Assembly: GCF_013314895.1 (NCBI RefSeq)
Contig: NZ_JABTYE010000007.1
Span: 124,001 to 188,000, forward strand
From: Cupriavidus gilardii
GTDB lineage: Bacteria; Pseudomonadota; Gammaproteobacteria; Burkholderiales; Burkholderiaceae
DNA: 64,000 nucleotides
Direction: 5' to 3'
A model generated the notes under the pieces. It searched no databases, was not told the DNA's origin, and was given only the letters and a program-made list of their open reading frames with translations. This document shows positions 1-7,836 of this stretch, in pieces (within the stretch, counting starts at the first letter, position 1; every line of letters begins with the position of its first letter). A program made the translations under genes and the position numbers.

Positions 1-318
1 GTGCTGGCGGTGCTGTCCGAAAAGCGCGCGCCGGACTTCCCCGATGCGCCGACGCTGAAAGAGATCGGGTATCCGGTCTGGTCCAATTCGCCGTTCGGCA
101 TCGTCGGCCCCGCCGGCATGAAGCCCGAAGTCGTGAAGAAGCTCGATACCGCGTTCCGCAATGCGCTGAAGGATCCGAAGCTGCTGGCCGTGACGCAGCA
201 GTACGGCATGTCGACCAACTACATGGGCCCCGAGCAGTACACCGCCTATGCGCAGAAGGCCTTCAAGACCGAGGGGGCGATCATTCAGCGGCTGGCCGAG
301 GCGATGAAGAACCAATAA
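1..318 (+). CDS. Bug/TctC-family periplasmic binding protein, C-terminal fragment
   Basis: This is the last 105 residues of a tripartite-tricarboxylate (Bug) substrate-binding protein; the 5' part lies outside the window. The visible part has the family's C-terminal pattern: a 'vPTlkEiGYpv' segment, then 'GIVGPAGMKPEVVKKLDTAF' and a closing helix that contacts the second lobe. Such proteins bind small carboxylates in the periplasm and usually sit next to catabolic genes and a regulator. The ligand cannot be told from this fragment. The neighbouring dnaJ-like gene runs towards it on the other strand. Confidence 0.85.
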   Translation: MLAVLSEKRAPDFPDAPTLKEIGYPVWSNSPFGIVGPAGMKPEVVKKLDTAFRNALKDPKLLAVTQQYGMSTNYMGPEQYTAYAQKAFKTEGAIIQRLAEAMKNQ

Positions 319-339
319 GGTTCATACCGCTCGTTCGAT

Positions 340-1386
340 TCATTCGCCCGCGCCGCGGCCGAGTTCGCGCAGCAGCATCTGCTGCGACTCGGTCAGCGTG
401 CGCAGCCGCGACGGCAGATCGATGGCCACCGTCAGCAGCAGATCACCGGTCTTTTGTTTCGCGCGGTCGTGCAGGCCCATGCCGCGTACGCGGATCACGG
501 TACCGCTGCGCGTCATTGCCGGAATCTCGGCCATCACCGTCTTGCGAAAGCGCACCACCGGCACACGGCCGCCGAGGCAGGCCAGCACGAAGTCGATCTT
601 CAGTTCGCGCGTCAGGTCCAGTCCATCTACGCCGAACACGCGGTCCTTGCGCACGCGGACCTTGCACAGCAGATTGCCGTTGGGGCCGCCGTCGATGCCG
701 GCACCACCCATGCCACGGGCTCGCAGCACCGTGCCGTCGATCACCCCAGGTTTGATCTGCACCCGCAGCGCCTTGTCGACGCGGAGCTTGCCGGTGCCGC
801 CGCAGGCATCGCAGGCAGCCGGCTCGACGCCCCGGCCGGCGCAGCGCTCGCAGGTGCCGTACGCGTTGAACAGGCCGCGCCGCACCTGTCCGGTGCCGCC
901 GCACGGCTTGCAGGGCATCATGCGGATGCCGCGCGCATCGCAGTGCAGGCAATCGACCGTCATCCTGACCCGGGTCGATGCCATGCCGCCCAGCACGGCC
1001 GTTTCCAGCGCGATGCTGGTCTCGCACAGATAGTCGACGCCCGTCTTGCCCGGTCCGTGGCGCCGCGGGCCGCCATGGGGCCAGGCTTCGCGCGCGGGAC
1101 GCGGGCCGCCGGTGCCCCTGCCGTTGCCGGCGCCGTTGCCCGCCCCGTTGGCCGATTTGCCATGCGGCGCGGCGCGCTCGGCATCGTAGGCCATCCGGCG
1201 GCCGGCATCCTTGAGCACCGCGAAGGCATGCTGCAATCGCTTGAACCGCTCTTCCGCGCCCTGCGGATCGTCCGGATTGCGGTCCGGATGCCAGCGCATG
1301 GCCAGCCGCCGATACGCCTGCCGGATCTCGTCCGCCGTGGCCGTCGGGGCAACGCCTAGGGTCTGGTAGTGGTCATGGTGCGTCAC
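340..1386 (-). CDS. DnaJ-type co-chaperone (type I paralogue)
   Basis: A 348-residue J-domain protein that would stimulate the ATPase of a DnaK partner in the cytoplasm. The J domain is at residues 5-70 with the HPD tripeptide at 33-35. The usual Gly/Phe linker is replaced by a Gly/Asn/Arg/Pro-rich stretch (about 75-105). A zinc-binding region follows with four CxxC motifs ending in G (CLHC, CKPC, CERC, CDAC), then a C-terminal substrate-binding domain. It is about 30 residues shorter than housekeeping DnaJ and has no dnaK or grpE neighbour, so it is probably an accessory paralogue. The start is GTG at 1386; the ATG just inside is out of frame. Confidence 0.88.
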   Translation of the reverse strand: MTHHDHYQTLGVAPTATADEIRQAYRRLAMRWHPDRNPDDPQGAEERFKRLQHAFAVLKDAGRRMAYDAERAAPHGKSANGAGNGAGNGRGTGGPRPAREAWPHGGPRRHGPGKTGVDYLCETSIALETAVLGGMASTRVRMTVDCLHCDARGIRMMPCKPCGGTGQVRRGLFNAYGTCERCAGRGVEPAACDACGGTGKLRVDKALRVQIKPGVIDGTVLRARGMGGAGIDGGPNGNLLCKVRVRKDRVFGVDGLDLTRELKIDFVLACLGGRVPVVRFRKTVMAEIPAMTRSGTVIRVRGMGLHDRAKQKTGDLLLTVAIDLPSRLRTLTESQQMLLRELGRGAGE

Positions 1387-1562
1387 GGGGGCCTTGTGTT
1401 CGCCGTCGGCGCAGCCGGCACTGCTGCTGCGCTACCTGTTCAGCCGGCACATCGAAGGGATAACGGCATGCCGCGGGCAAACTGTAGGGCATAGAATGAG
1501 GCCCGCTTTCCGAACCCTTCATCCAACCGTCACCGAGGCGTCATCGAACGCCGCCCCCTGTC

Positions 1563-2474
1563 ATGGAGTTTCGCCATCTGCGCTATTTCCTCGTGCTGGC
1601 CGACGAGCTGCATTTCGGCCGGGCGGCGCGCCGCCTGTCGATCTCGCAGCCGCCGCTGTCGCTGAACATCCAGCAGCTCGAAGCCTCGGTCGGCGCCCGT
1701 CTGTTCGAGCGCGACAGCAAGGGGGTACGCCTGACCGCGGCCGGCCGGGCCTTTCGCGAATCGGCCACCGCGCTGCTGGCGCAGGCCGAGGAGGCGCGAT
1801 TGCTGGCCCGGCAGATCGAAGCCGGAGCCGTGGGCAGACTGCGCGTCGGTTTCGTCGGGTCGATGCTGTATCGGGGCCTGCCGCAGAAGCTGCAGCAGTT
1901 CGAGGCCGACCAGCCCGGCATCCAGATCGCGCTGACCGAGCTCAATTCGCAGGAACAGATCGAGGCGCTGCTGCACGGGCAGCTGGACGTCGGCTTCATC
2001 CATACCAGCCGCGTGCCGGACGAGCTGGCCGCGCGGCTGATCCACAGCGAGCCCTTCGTCTGCTGCATGCCGGCCGGCCATCGGTTGGCCACCCGCCGCA
2101 ACACTGGCCGCACCGTCGCGCTGACCGAACTGCGCGGCGAGCCCTTCGTGCTGTTCTCGCGCAAGGCCTCGCCCGATTACTACGCGCGCATCGTCGACAT
2201 GTGCGCGGCCGAGGGCTTCTACCCGCAGATCCGACACGAGGTCCGCCACTGGCTGTCGGTGGTGTCGCTGGTCTCGCAGGGGATGGGCGTGGCGGTGGTG
2301 CCGGCGGCCTTGCGGCATTCGGCGCTGGCCGGCGCGGCGTTCCGGCCGCTGAAGCACAGCACGGTGCCGTCGGAGGTCTATTGCGTGTGGAAGGCGGCGC
2401 CGGACCATCCCGCACGCGATCGCTTCGTCGGCATCTTTCCTGCGCCAGCGGCCGCGCGGCCGCGCAGCGCCTAG
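1563..2474 (+). CDS. LysR-family transcriptional regulator
   Basis: A 303-residue LTTR. Residues 1-60 hold the winged helix-turn-helix (starting MEFRHLRYFLVLADELHFGR, with the Ala-Ala-Arg-Arg-Leu recognition helix); residues 90-300 form the two-lobed effector domain. Similar proteins of the BenM/CatM subgroup sense aromatic catabolites, but the ligand here is unknown. It is divergent from the dnaJ-like gene with a 176-base gap and runs into the crotonase gene, the two stop codons overlapping at 2471-2474. The ATG at 1563 matches the conserved LTTR N-terminus exactly. Confidence 0.93.
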   Translation: MEFRHLRYFLVLADELHFGRAARRLSISQPPLSLNIQQLEASVGARLFERDSKGVRLTAAGRAFRESATALLAQAEEARLLARQIEAGAVGRLRVGFVGSMLYRGLPQKLQQFEADQPGIQIALTELNSQEQIEALLHGQLDVGFIHTSRVPDELAARLIHSEPFVCCMPAGHRLATRRNTGRTVALTELRGEPFVLFSRKASPDYYARIVDMCAAEGFYPQIRHEVRHWLSVVSLVSQGMGVAVVPAALRHSALAGAAFRPLKHSTVPSEVYCVWKAAPDHPARDRFVGIFPAPAAARPRSA

Positions 2475-3247
2475 CGCGCCGACGCCTCGCGATACGCGCG
2501 GATGCGCTCGCGCAAACCCGGGCGCGCGGCCGACTGGACCAGCGCGGCCAGCTGCCTGGCGAGTTCGCCATCGGAGACGCGCGAGGCCGCGTGGATCGCG
2601 GCCTGCGTATCGCTGTCGAGGCGGCGTGCCTGACGGGCCAACACCTCCAGTGCGGTGTCGGGCTTGCCGTGTTCGTCCACCTCGAAGTGTCGCAAGGCCA
2701 GGCCCGCAGCGAGCGCCGTATCGGCATCGACCGTCGCGCCGGCGCCGATCCATTGGCGCGCGAGCGCGGGACCCACGCGGGCAGAAAGCCGCGCCGTGCC
2801 CAGCACCAGGCCAAAGGCCGCACCGGGGAACGCGAAGCGGCTGTCATCGGCGACCCAGCATTGTTCGCACGCCACCGCCAGATCGGCGCCGGCGCCCATG
2901 GCACGCCCCTGGACCCGTGCCACGGTGGTGAACGGCGCCGTGTAGACGGCCTGCAGCATCAGCTCGACGCGGACGAAGCGGGCCAGCAGCGTGTCGTCGG
3001 TTTCGCTGTCGAGGTCGCCCAGATCGAAGCCGGTGCAGAAGTGCTTGCCCGCGCCTTCGATCAGCAGCAGCCGCGTGCCATCGCGATGACAGGCGAGCAC
3101 CGCATCGTGCAGTCCCTGCACCAGTTCCGCCGACAAGGCGTTGCCGCGTTGCGGACGATTCAGCGTCAGCCGGGTGATATCGCCTTGCCGATCGACCAGC
3201 AGCGGCGGCGGCGCCAGGCTGGGCATCGACGACGCCGTGTCAGACAT
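2471..3247 (-). CDS. crotonase-superfamily (enoyl-CoA hydratase-like) protein with non-canonical active site
   Basis: A 258-residue crotonase-fold protein and the last gene of a three-gene operon. The oxyanion-hole regions are recognisable (GKHFCTGFDLGDL; GRAMGAGADLAVAC). Compared with rat enoyl-CoA hydratase, the position of Glu144 holds Asp (GADLA instead of GCELA) and the position of Glu164 holds Gly (FPGAAFG instead of GQPEILLG). Normal syn-hydration is therefore unlikely; a lyase, isomerase or thioesterase role on a CoA ester is more plausible. I start it at the ATG at 3247, which overlaps the end of the upstream dioxygenase by eight bases, implying translational coupling. The longer open frame upstream is only the dioxygenase gene read out of frame. 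Confidence 0.8.
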   Translation of the reverse strand: MSDTASSMPSLAPPPLLVDRQGDITRLTLNRPQRGNALSAELVQGLHDAVLACHRDGTRLLLIEGAGKHFCTGFDLGDLDSETDDTLLARFVRVELMLQAVYTAPFTTVARVQGRAMGAGADLAVACEQCWVADDSRFAFPGAAFGLVLGTARLSARVGPALARQWIGAGATVDADTALAAGLALRHFEVDEHGKPDTALEVLARQARRLDSDTQAAIHAASRVSDGELARQLAALVQSAARPGLRERIRAYREASAR

Positions 3248-3833
3248 CGGGAGCGGCCCACAGATTCGGCGCGAAGCGGTTGGCATAGCCGGAAATGAAT
3301 TCCTTCGGCGCGCCGGTCGCCGGATCGAAGACATGGCGGCGGATGCGGCCGATATTGCCGCCATACAGATGGACGCTGACGGAGACGCGGTCGTCGAAGG
3401 CGTTGCGCACGCGGTGGATATCGCCCAGCGAAGGCGACACCGCCGCCACCTGTCCGGCTTCGAGGCGGGTTTCCCCGCCGTCCTGGTGCATGCCGTCGCC
3501 ATCGCGCCGATAACGGATGTCGATCTCCGCGCCGCGCAGCACGCCGATCCAGCCCCACACCGTGTGGTCGTGTACCGGCGTCTGCTGGCCCGGACCCCAG
3601 ACGAAGCTGACCACCGAGAAGCGATCGAGCGGATCGCCGTACAACAGGTATTGCTGGTAATAGGTCGGATGCGGCTGCGCCAGTGCGTCGGGCAGCCAGT
3701 CGTCGCGGGCGACCAGCGCCTGCAGCAAGGGACGGGTGCCTTCGAGCAAGGCGGCCTCGTCGCGGTTTGGCCCCTCGATCAGCGACGTGACGCCGGCGAC
3801 GAAGGTCCGCAGCGGCTCGATGGTGCGGGTCAT
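3240..3833 (-). CDS. cysteine dioxygenase-family thiol dioxygenase (3-mercaptopropionate dioxygenase-like)
   Basis: A 197-residue cupin that would oxidise a small thiol acid to its sulfinate with O2 and a non-haem Fe(II). The three-His iron site is visible as H88 and H90 (TPVHDHTVWG) and H140 (GDIHRVRN). Length and spacing match bacterial 3-mercaptopropionate dioxygenase (about 200 residues, His at nearly the same positions). The Cys that forms the Cys-Tyr crosslink in mammalian cysteine dioxygenase is Gly here, as in the bacterial group. The start overlaps the CoA-transferase stop by four bases (ATGA, 3830-3833). The substrate could be 3-mercaptopropionate or cysteine; the CoA-transferase partner favours the former. 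Confidence 0.82.
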   Translation of the reverse strand: MTRTIEPLRTFVAGVTSLIEGPNRDEAALLEGTRPLLQALVARDDWLPDALAQPHPTYYQQYLLYGDPLDRFSVVSFVWGPGQQTPVHDHTVWGWIGVLRGAEIDIRYRRDGDGMHQDGGETRLEAGQVAAVSPSLGDIHRVRNAFDDRVSVSVHLYGGNIGRIRRHVFDPATGAPKEFISGYANRFAPNLWAAPDV

Positions 3834-5077
3834 GGCGTGTTCTCCTGCGTTTGTTGCTGCGCTTGCTTCTGCGCTTGCTTCTGCGTTTGCTCCTGCGCTT
3901 GCTTTTGCTCCTGCACGGCGCCGCCGGCATCAGCGGCGCGAATTGCCTCGGTATGCTCGCCAAGCCCAGGCGGCGGCCGGCGCACCGGCAAACCCATGCC
4001 GTCCAGGCGCAGCGGCGAGACGAAGGTCCGCGTCGCCACGCCGCCCGGCAGCGTCAGCGGACGCACCCACTGCATATGCTCGACCTGCGGATCCTGCAAC
4101 GCGGCGGCATAGTCGTTGATGCGCGCATGCGGCACGCCGGCGGCCTGGAAGGCGGCGATCCAGTGCTCGACGCCGGCGCGGGCAAAGCGCTGCTCCAGCA
4201 GATCCTTCAACGCGGTCTGGTTGGCGGCGCGATCGCGCGTGGTGATAAAGCGCGAATCCCCGGCCAGCTCCGGCATCTGCACCACGCGCACGACTTCCAG
4301 CCACAGCTTCTGGTTGCCGGCCGCGATCGCGAAGTAACCGTCGGCGGCGCGGAACGCCTGGTACGGCGCGTTGCGCGGATGCGCCGAGCCCAGCTTGGCC
4401 GGGCTGCGGCCGGTGCCGAAGTACTCGCTGGTCTGCAGCGCGGCGATGCCCAGCGTGCAGCCATACATCGGCACATCGATATGCATGCCGGCGCCGCCTG
4501 CCCGCACACGGGCCAGCGCGCTGGCGATGGCAAACGCCCCGTACAGGCCGGATGCAAAGTCGGCCAGCGGCACGCCGCATTTGACTGGCGCGCCGTCCGG
4601 CTCGCCGGTCACGCTCATCACGCCGGCGGCGGCCTGGATCGTCAGGTCGAAGCCGCCCTCGGTGGCGCGCGGCCCGCTCTGGCCGTAGGCCGACACCGAG
4701 CAATAGACGAGGCCCGGATGGTCCTCGCGCAGGCTCGCATAGCCCAGGCCCAGGCGATCCATCACGCCGGGCCGGTTGTTCTCGACCACCACGTCGGCCT
4801 CGAGCATCAGCCGGCGCGCCAGCGCGACGTCTTCCGGCTGCTTCAGGTTCAGCACGACCGAGCGCTTGTTGCGGTTCAGCGAGGCGAAGTTCTCGGAGAA
4901 ACCGGCCGAAATCGGCGGCCATTGCCGCAGCGTATCGCCGTCGGGCGGCTCGATCTTGACGACGTCGGCGCCCATGTCGGCCAGCAACATGCCGCAGAAC
5001 GGCCCTGCGGCGACGGTGCAGAACTCCAATACCTTGACGCCGGCGAGCGGCAGGTCCTTCTCGTTCAGATCGGGCAT
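3830..5077 (-). CDS. family III (CaiB/BaiF) CoA-transferase
   Basis: A 415-residue CoA-transferase that moves CoA between carboxylates, first gene of the operon with the thiol dioxygenase and crotonase-like protein. The N-terminus (LAGVKVLEFCTVAAGPFCG; ADMGADVVKIE) and the central 'GVPLADFASGLYG' region, with the probable catalytic Asp at residue 173, are typical. In Variovorax paradoxus a family III enzyme activates 3-sulfinopropionate, the product of a mercaptopropionate dioxygenase, which fits this context. The last 30 or so residues are an odd Gln/Lys/Ala tail encoded by a short tandem repeat and are probably dispensable. Control is likely by the divergent IclR gene. Confidence 0.9.
   Translation of the reverse strand: MPDLNEKDLPLAGVKVLEFCTVAAGPFCGMLLADMGADVVKIEPPDGDTLRQWPPISAGFSENFASLNRNKRSVVLNLKQPEDVALARRLMLEADVVVENNRPGVMDRLGLGYASLREDHPGLVYCSVSAYGQSGPRATEGGFDLTIQAAAGVMSVTGEPDGAPVKCGVPLADFASGLYGAFAIASALARVRAGGAGMHIDVPMYGCTLGIAALQTSEYFGTGRSPAKLGSAHPRNAPYQAFRAADGYFAIAAGNQKLWLEVVRVVQMPELAGDSRFITTRDRAANQTALKDLLEQRFARAGVEHWIAAFQAAGVPHARINDYAAALQDPQVEHMQWVRPLTLPGGVATRTFVSPLRLDGMGLPVRRPPPGLGEHTEAIRAADAGGAVQEQKQAQEQTQKQAQKQAQQQTQENTP
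3842..3914. repeat. degenerate 12-bp tandem repeat in the 3' end of the CoA-transferase gene
   Basis: Near-copies of a pyrimidine-rich unit (tgcgcttgcttc and variants) follow one another. On the coding strand they give the Gln-Lys-Ala-Gln tail of the CoA-transferase. The period is a multiple of three, so gain or loss of units would only change tail length. Confidence 0.8.
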
Positions 5078-5175
5078 GACGATGGCAGCGATGGGTGGTG
5101 GCGGTTGGCAAAAGGCCGCCCCGGCGGCCGGCTTGCGGGCGGCGGGGCATGCGAGGCATTATATGAACGTGCCGG

Positions 5176-5199
5176 AATACGGGACAACGGTTCCGTATT
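5176..5199. promoter_or_regulatory. candidate operator of the divergent CoA-transferase/IclR pair
   Basis: The inverted repeat AATACGG-N10-CCGTATT has perfect 7-bp arms. It lies between the divergent starts at 5077 and 5376, nearer the CoA-transferase side. IclR-family regulators bind palindromes of this size upstream of the operon they control. This is a prediction from symmetry and position. Confidence 0.4.
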
Positions 5200-5225
5200 T
5201 GAGAACACGCCGCCAGTGGAGGCGC

Positions 5226-5341
5226 TGCCCTCTCCCCCGCCCCTCTCCCGCAAGCGGGAGAGGGGCGCCGATGGCAGATGTCCGTCGCCAGATTCCTCGC
5301 TCCCCTCTCTCGCGCGCGGGAGAGGGGCTGGGGGAGAAGGC
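5226..5341. repeat. pair of REP-like GC-rich palindromes
   Basis: Two palindromes lie in this stretch. The first (5238-5267) has arms ccctctcccg/cgggagaggg around a caag loop. The second (5302-5327) has arms cccctctc/gagagggg. They are flanked by ccctctccccc on one side and gggggagaagg on the other, so the whole also forms a larger inverted arrangement. A similar pair is at 19027-19152, so this is a dispersed repeat family of the genome, lying just before the IclR start. Confidence 0.8.
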
Positions 5342-5375
5342 AAACCCGCGTGAGCGCCCAGCGATACCAGCAAAC

Positions 5376-6173
5376 ATGAACAACACCCTGATCAAAGGCC
5401 TCGGCATCGTCGAGCTGCTGGCCCATAGCGACCGGCCGCTGGGGCTGACCGAGATCGCCAACCGGCTCGGCATGGCCAAGAGCAATGTCCATCGGCTGCT
5501 GCAGGCGCTGACCGAGCTTCGCTATGTGATTCGCGACGAGGCCACCGCCACCTACAGCGCCTCGATCAAGCTGTGGGAGCTGGGCTCCGCGGTGCTGGGG
5601 CGGCTCGATCTGCGCCGTCACGCCGAAGGATGGATGGAACGGCTGATGAACGACAGCGGCGAAAGCGTCCACCTGTCGGTGCTCGACCGTGGCGAGGTCG
5701 TCTACGTGCACAAGATCGACAGCCTCAATCCGGTCCGCGCCTATACGCAGATCGGCGGCCGCGCGCTGGCGCACTGCGTGGCGACCGGCAAGGCCATGTT
5801 GGCATTCCAGCCGACCGTCGTGCTGCAGCGGATGTCGACGGCCCTCGAAGGCGCCACCGCCAACTCGATCGTCGAACCGGCGCGCTTCCTGCAGGAGATG
5901 GAGAAGGTGCGGCGGCAGGGTTATGCCGTCAATCGCGGCGAATGGCGCGAGTCGGTCCACGGCGTCGCCGCGCCGATCGTCGACGGCCATGGCCAGGTAT
6001 TCGCCGCGGTGGGCCTGTCCGGGCCGGCGGAACGCTTCAAGCCGCAGAAGGTGCGCACCTTCGCCGAGATGGTCCAGCATGCCGCCGCCGAGATTTCGGC
6101 CAGCCTGCGCGGCGGGCACCGGCACAGCGCGCTGGCGCTGGCCACGCGCGGCATGGTGACGGCAGGGCGTTGA
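5376..6173 (+). CDS. IclR-family transcriptional regulator
   Basis: A 265-residue IclR protein: winged helix-turn-helix at about residues 5-65 (LTEIANRLGMAKSNVHRLLQ) and a GAF-like effector domain at about 80-245 with the usual 'GRALAHCVATGKAML' and 'REWR..V.GVAAPI' type motifs. I take the ATG at 5376 because it gives the normal length and begins with the conserved helix; the open frame upstream runs through REP-like palindromes. It is divergent from the CoA-transferase operon and is its most likely regulator, probably responding to the substrate acid or a CoA ester. Confidence 0.92.
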   Translation: MNNTLIKGLGIVELLAHSDRPLGLTEIANRLGMAKSNVHRLLQALTELRYVIRDEATATYSASIKLWELGSAVLGRLDLRRHAEGWMERLMNDSGESVHLSVLDRGEVVYVHKIDSLNPVRAYTQIGGRALAHCVATGKAMLAFQPTVVLQRMSTALEGATANSIVEPARFLQEMEKVRRQGYAVNRGEWRESVHGVAAPIVDGHGQVFAAVGLSGPAERFKPQKVRTFAEMVQHAAAEISASLRGGHRHSALALATRGMVTAGR

Positions 6174-6536
6174 GCCGTGCGCCAGCGCGCATTCCCCCCA
6201 TTGGCAGGGGTCCAGCGCACCCGAGTGTTCCGCGGAAGCCACAACCGCGCCGGATTGGTGCAGCGCGCATAGGCCGCCCGTAGATTCACCTTATAATGCC
6301 GCCACCTGGCCGACATCGAACGGACTTACCCAGTTCTCACCGGTGCGGAGGGCAGGCGGGCGATTGGCCTGCGCAATAACAAGAACGTGGTCATGTAGTG
6401 CCCTTTCAGGCCTGAGCCGCGGTCGTGCATGCGCGCCCCGACCAGCCTGTCAAAGTCGCCGGGGAGTTCTTCGATTTTGCGCACGTCCAAGGCCCGCGCC
6501 TGGATGATTCGAACAAACACGATCGAGGAGCTCCCA
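6174..6536 (+). promoter_or_regulatory. livJ upstream region
   Basis: This gene-free stretch precedes livJ. A perfect -10 hexamer TATAAT is at 6292-6297, but I see no good -35 at the right spacing. The transcript would have a leader of about 240 bases before the livJ ATG, which has a strong Shine-Dalgarno (gaggag, 6525-6530). I see no recognisable riboswitch in the leader. Confidence 0.4.
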
Positions 6537-7652
6537 ATGAAGCATTCCCGTCTTACCTCCCTTTCTCTCGCCGCCGCGCTGGTCACCTTCGGTGCCGTCG
6601 CGCAAGCGGAAACCGTCAAGATCGCCATCGCGGGTCCGATGAGCGGCTCGGTCGCGCAGTACGGCGACATGGTCAAGGCGGGCGCGCTGACCGCCATCGA
6701 GCAGATCAACGCGGCCGGCGGCGCCGGCGGCAACAAGCTCGAAGTCGTGCTGATGGACGATGCCTGCGAACCCAAGCAGGCCGTCGCGGTCGCCAACAAG
6801 ATCGTCAGCCAGGGCATCCGCTATGTGATCGGCCACGTCTGCTCGGGCTCGACCATTCCCGCCGCCGACATCTACGAGAACGAGGGCGTCGTGATGGTCA
6901 CGCCGTCGGCCACCGCGCCGCAGCTAACCGAAGGCAAGAAGCGCAAGATGATCTTCCGCACGATCGGCCGCGACGACCAGCAGGGTCCGGCCGCCGCGCA
7001 GTACATCATCGGCAAGGTCAAGCCCAAGAAGGTTGCCGTGCTGCACGACAAGCAGTCGTACGGCCAGGGCATCGCCGCCTCGGTGCGCAAGGACCTGGAA
7101 GCGGCCAAGATCCCCGTGGTGCTGTTCGAAGGCATCAACGCCGGCGATTCGGACTACTCGGCGGTGATCACCAAGCTGAAGTCGCAGGGCGTGGACTTCG
7201 TCTACTTCGGCGGCTATCACCCGGAAATGGGCCTGCTGCTGCGCCAGGCGCGCGAGCAGGGCGTCAAGGCGACGTTCATGGGACCGGAAGGCGTCGGCAA
7301 CAAGGACGTCACCGCGATCGCCGGCCCGTCTTCGGAAGGCATGCTGGTCACGCTGCCGGCCGACTTCTCGGCCGATCCGGCCAACGCGGCGCTGGTCAAG
7401 GCCTTTGCCGACAAGAAGCGCGATCCGAACGGCCCGTTCCAGATGCCGGCCTACGCGGGCGTCAAGATCATTGCCGACGCGATCGCGGGCGCCAAGAGCA
7501 CCGATCCGACCAAGGTCGCGGCGTACATGCACAAGAACGCCTTCCAGACCCCGATCGGCAAGGTGGAATACGACGCGCAAGGCGACCTCAAGTCGTTCAA
7601 GTTCGTTGTCTTCACCTGGCACAAGGACGCCACCAAGACGGCCGCCAACTGA
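6537..7652 (+). CDS. livJ: branched-chain amino acid ABC transporter, periplasmic binding protein
   Basis: A 371-residue LivJ/LivK/BraC-type binding protein, first gene of livJHMGF. It starts with a Sec signal peptide (about 24 residues, cut after AVAQA) and continues as a type I periplasmic binding fold, with 'KIAIAGPMSGSVAQYG' at the start and the 'VCSGSTIPAADIYE' and 'MVTPSATAPQLT' ligand-loop regions typical of Leu/Ile/Val binders. The start is set by gaggag seven bases before ATG 6537; upstream in-frame codons would add a non-signal extension. Ligand preference within branched-chain or related amino acids cannot be read from sequence alone. Confidence 0.93.
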   Translation: MKHSRLTSLSLAAALVTFGAVAQAETVKIAIAGPMSGSVAQYGDMVKAGALTAIEQINAAGGAGGNKLEVVLMDDACEPKQAVAVANKIVSQGIRYVIGHVCSGSTIPAADIYENEGVVMVTPSATAPQLTEGKKRKMIFRTIGRDDQQGPAAAQYIIGKVKPKKVAVLHDKQSYGQGIAASVRKDLEAAKIPVVLFEGINAGDSDYSAVITKLKSQGVDFVYFGGYHPEMGLLLRQAREQGVKATFMGPEGVGNKDVTAIAGPSSEGMLVTLPADFSADPANAALVKAFADKKRDPNGPFQMPAYAGVKIIADAIAGAKSTDPTKVAAYMHKNAFQTPIGKVEYDAQGDLKSFKFVVFTWHKDATKTAAN

Positions 7653-7673
7653 TCGCCGGCGCGGTCCGTGCCA

Positions 7674-7705
7674 ACGCCCCGTTCGTCGCCGAACGGGGCG
7701 TTTTG
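7674..7705 (+). terminator. hairpin between livJ and livH (partial terminator)
   Basis: A 13-bp perfect stem (aacgccccgttcg / cgaacggggcgtt) with a 4-base loop is followed by a short T run. Placed between the binding-protein gene and the membrane genes, it would make much more LivJ than permease, as is usual for such operons. Confidence 0.85.
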
Positions 7706-7836
7706 ATATCCCGGGCCGCTTCGATCGCGCCCCTGCCTGCGCGGCAGGGGCCCGCCGCGACAGCACGCCGGCTTCACCGATGCGGGCCGACCACGCCCGC
7801 CCCCCGGCCGACGTGCAGTACAGACGGGACGTACCC

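Noticed and set aside
454-1359. 301-codon plus-strand frame opposite the dnaJ-like gene
   Set aside because: It is antisense to a gene with clear J-domain and zinc motifs and resembles no known protein.
7405-7836. N-terminal extension of livH through the intergenic hairpin
   Set aside because: The conserved LivH start is at 7837, and the extension crosses livJ coding sequence in another frame and a terminator.
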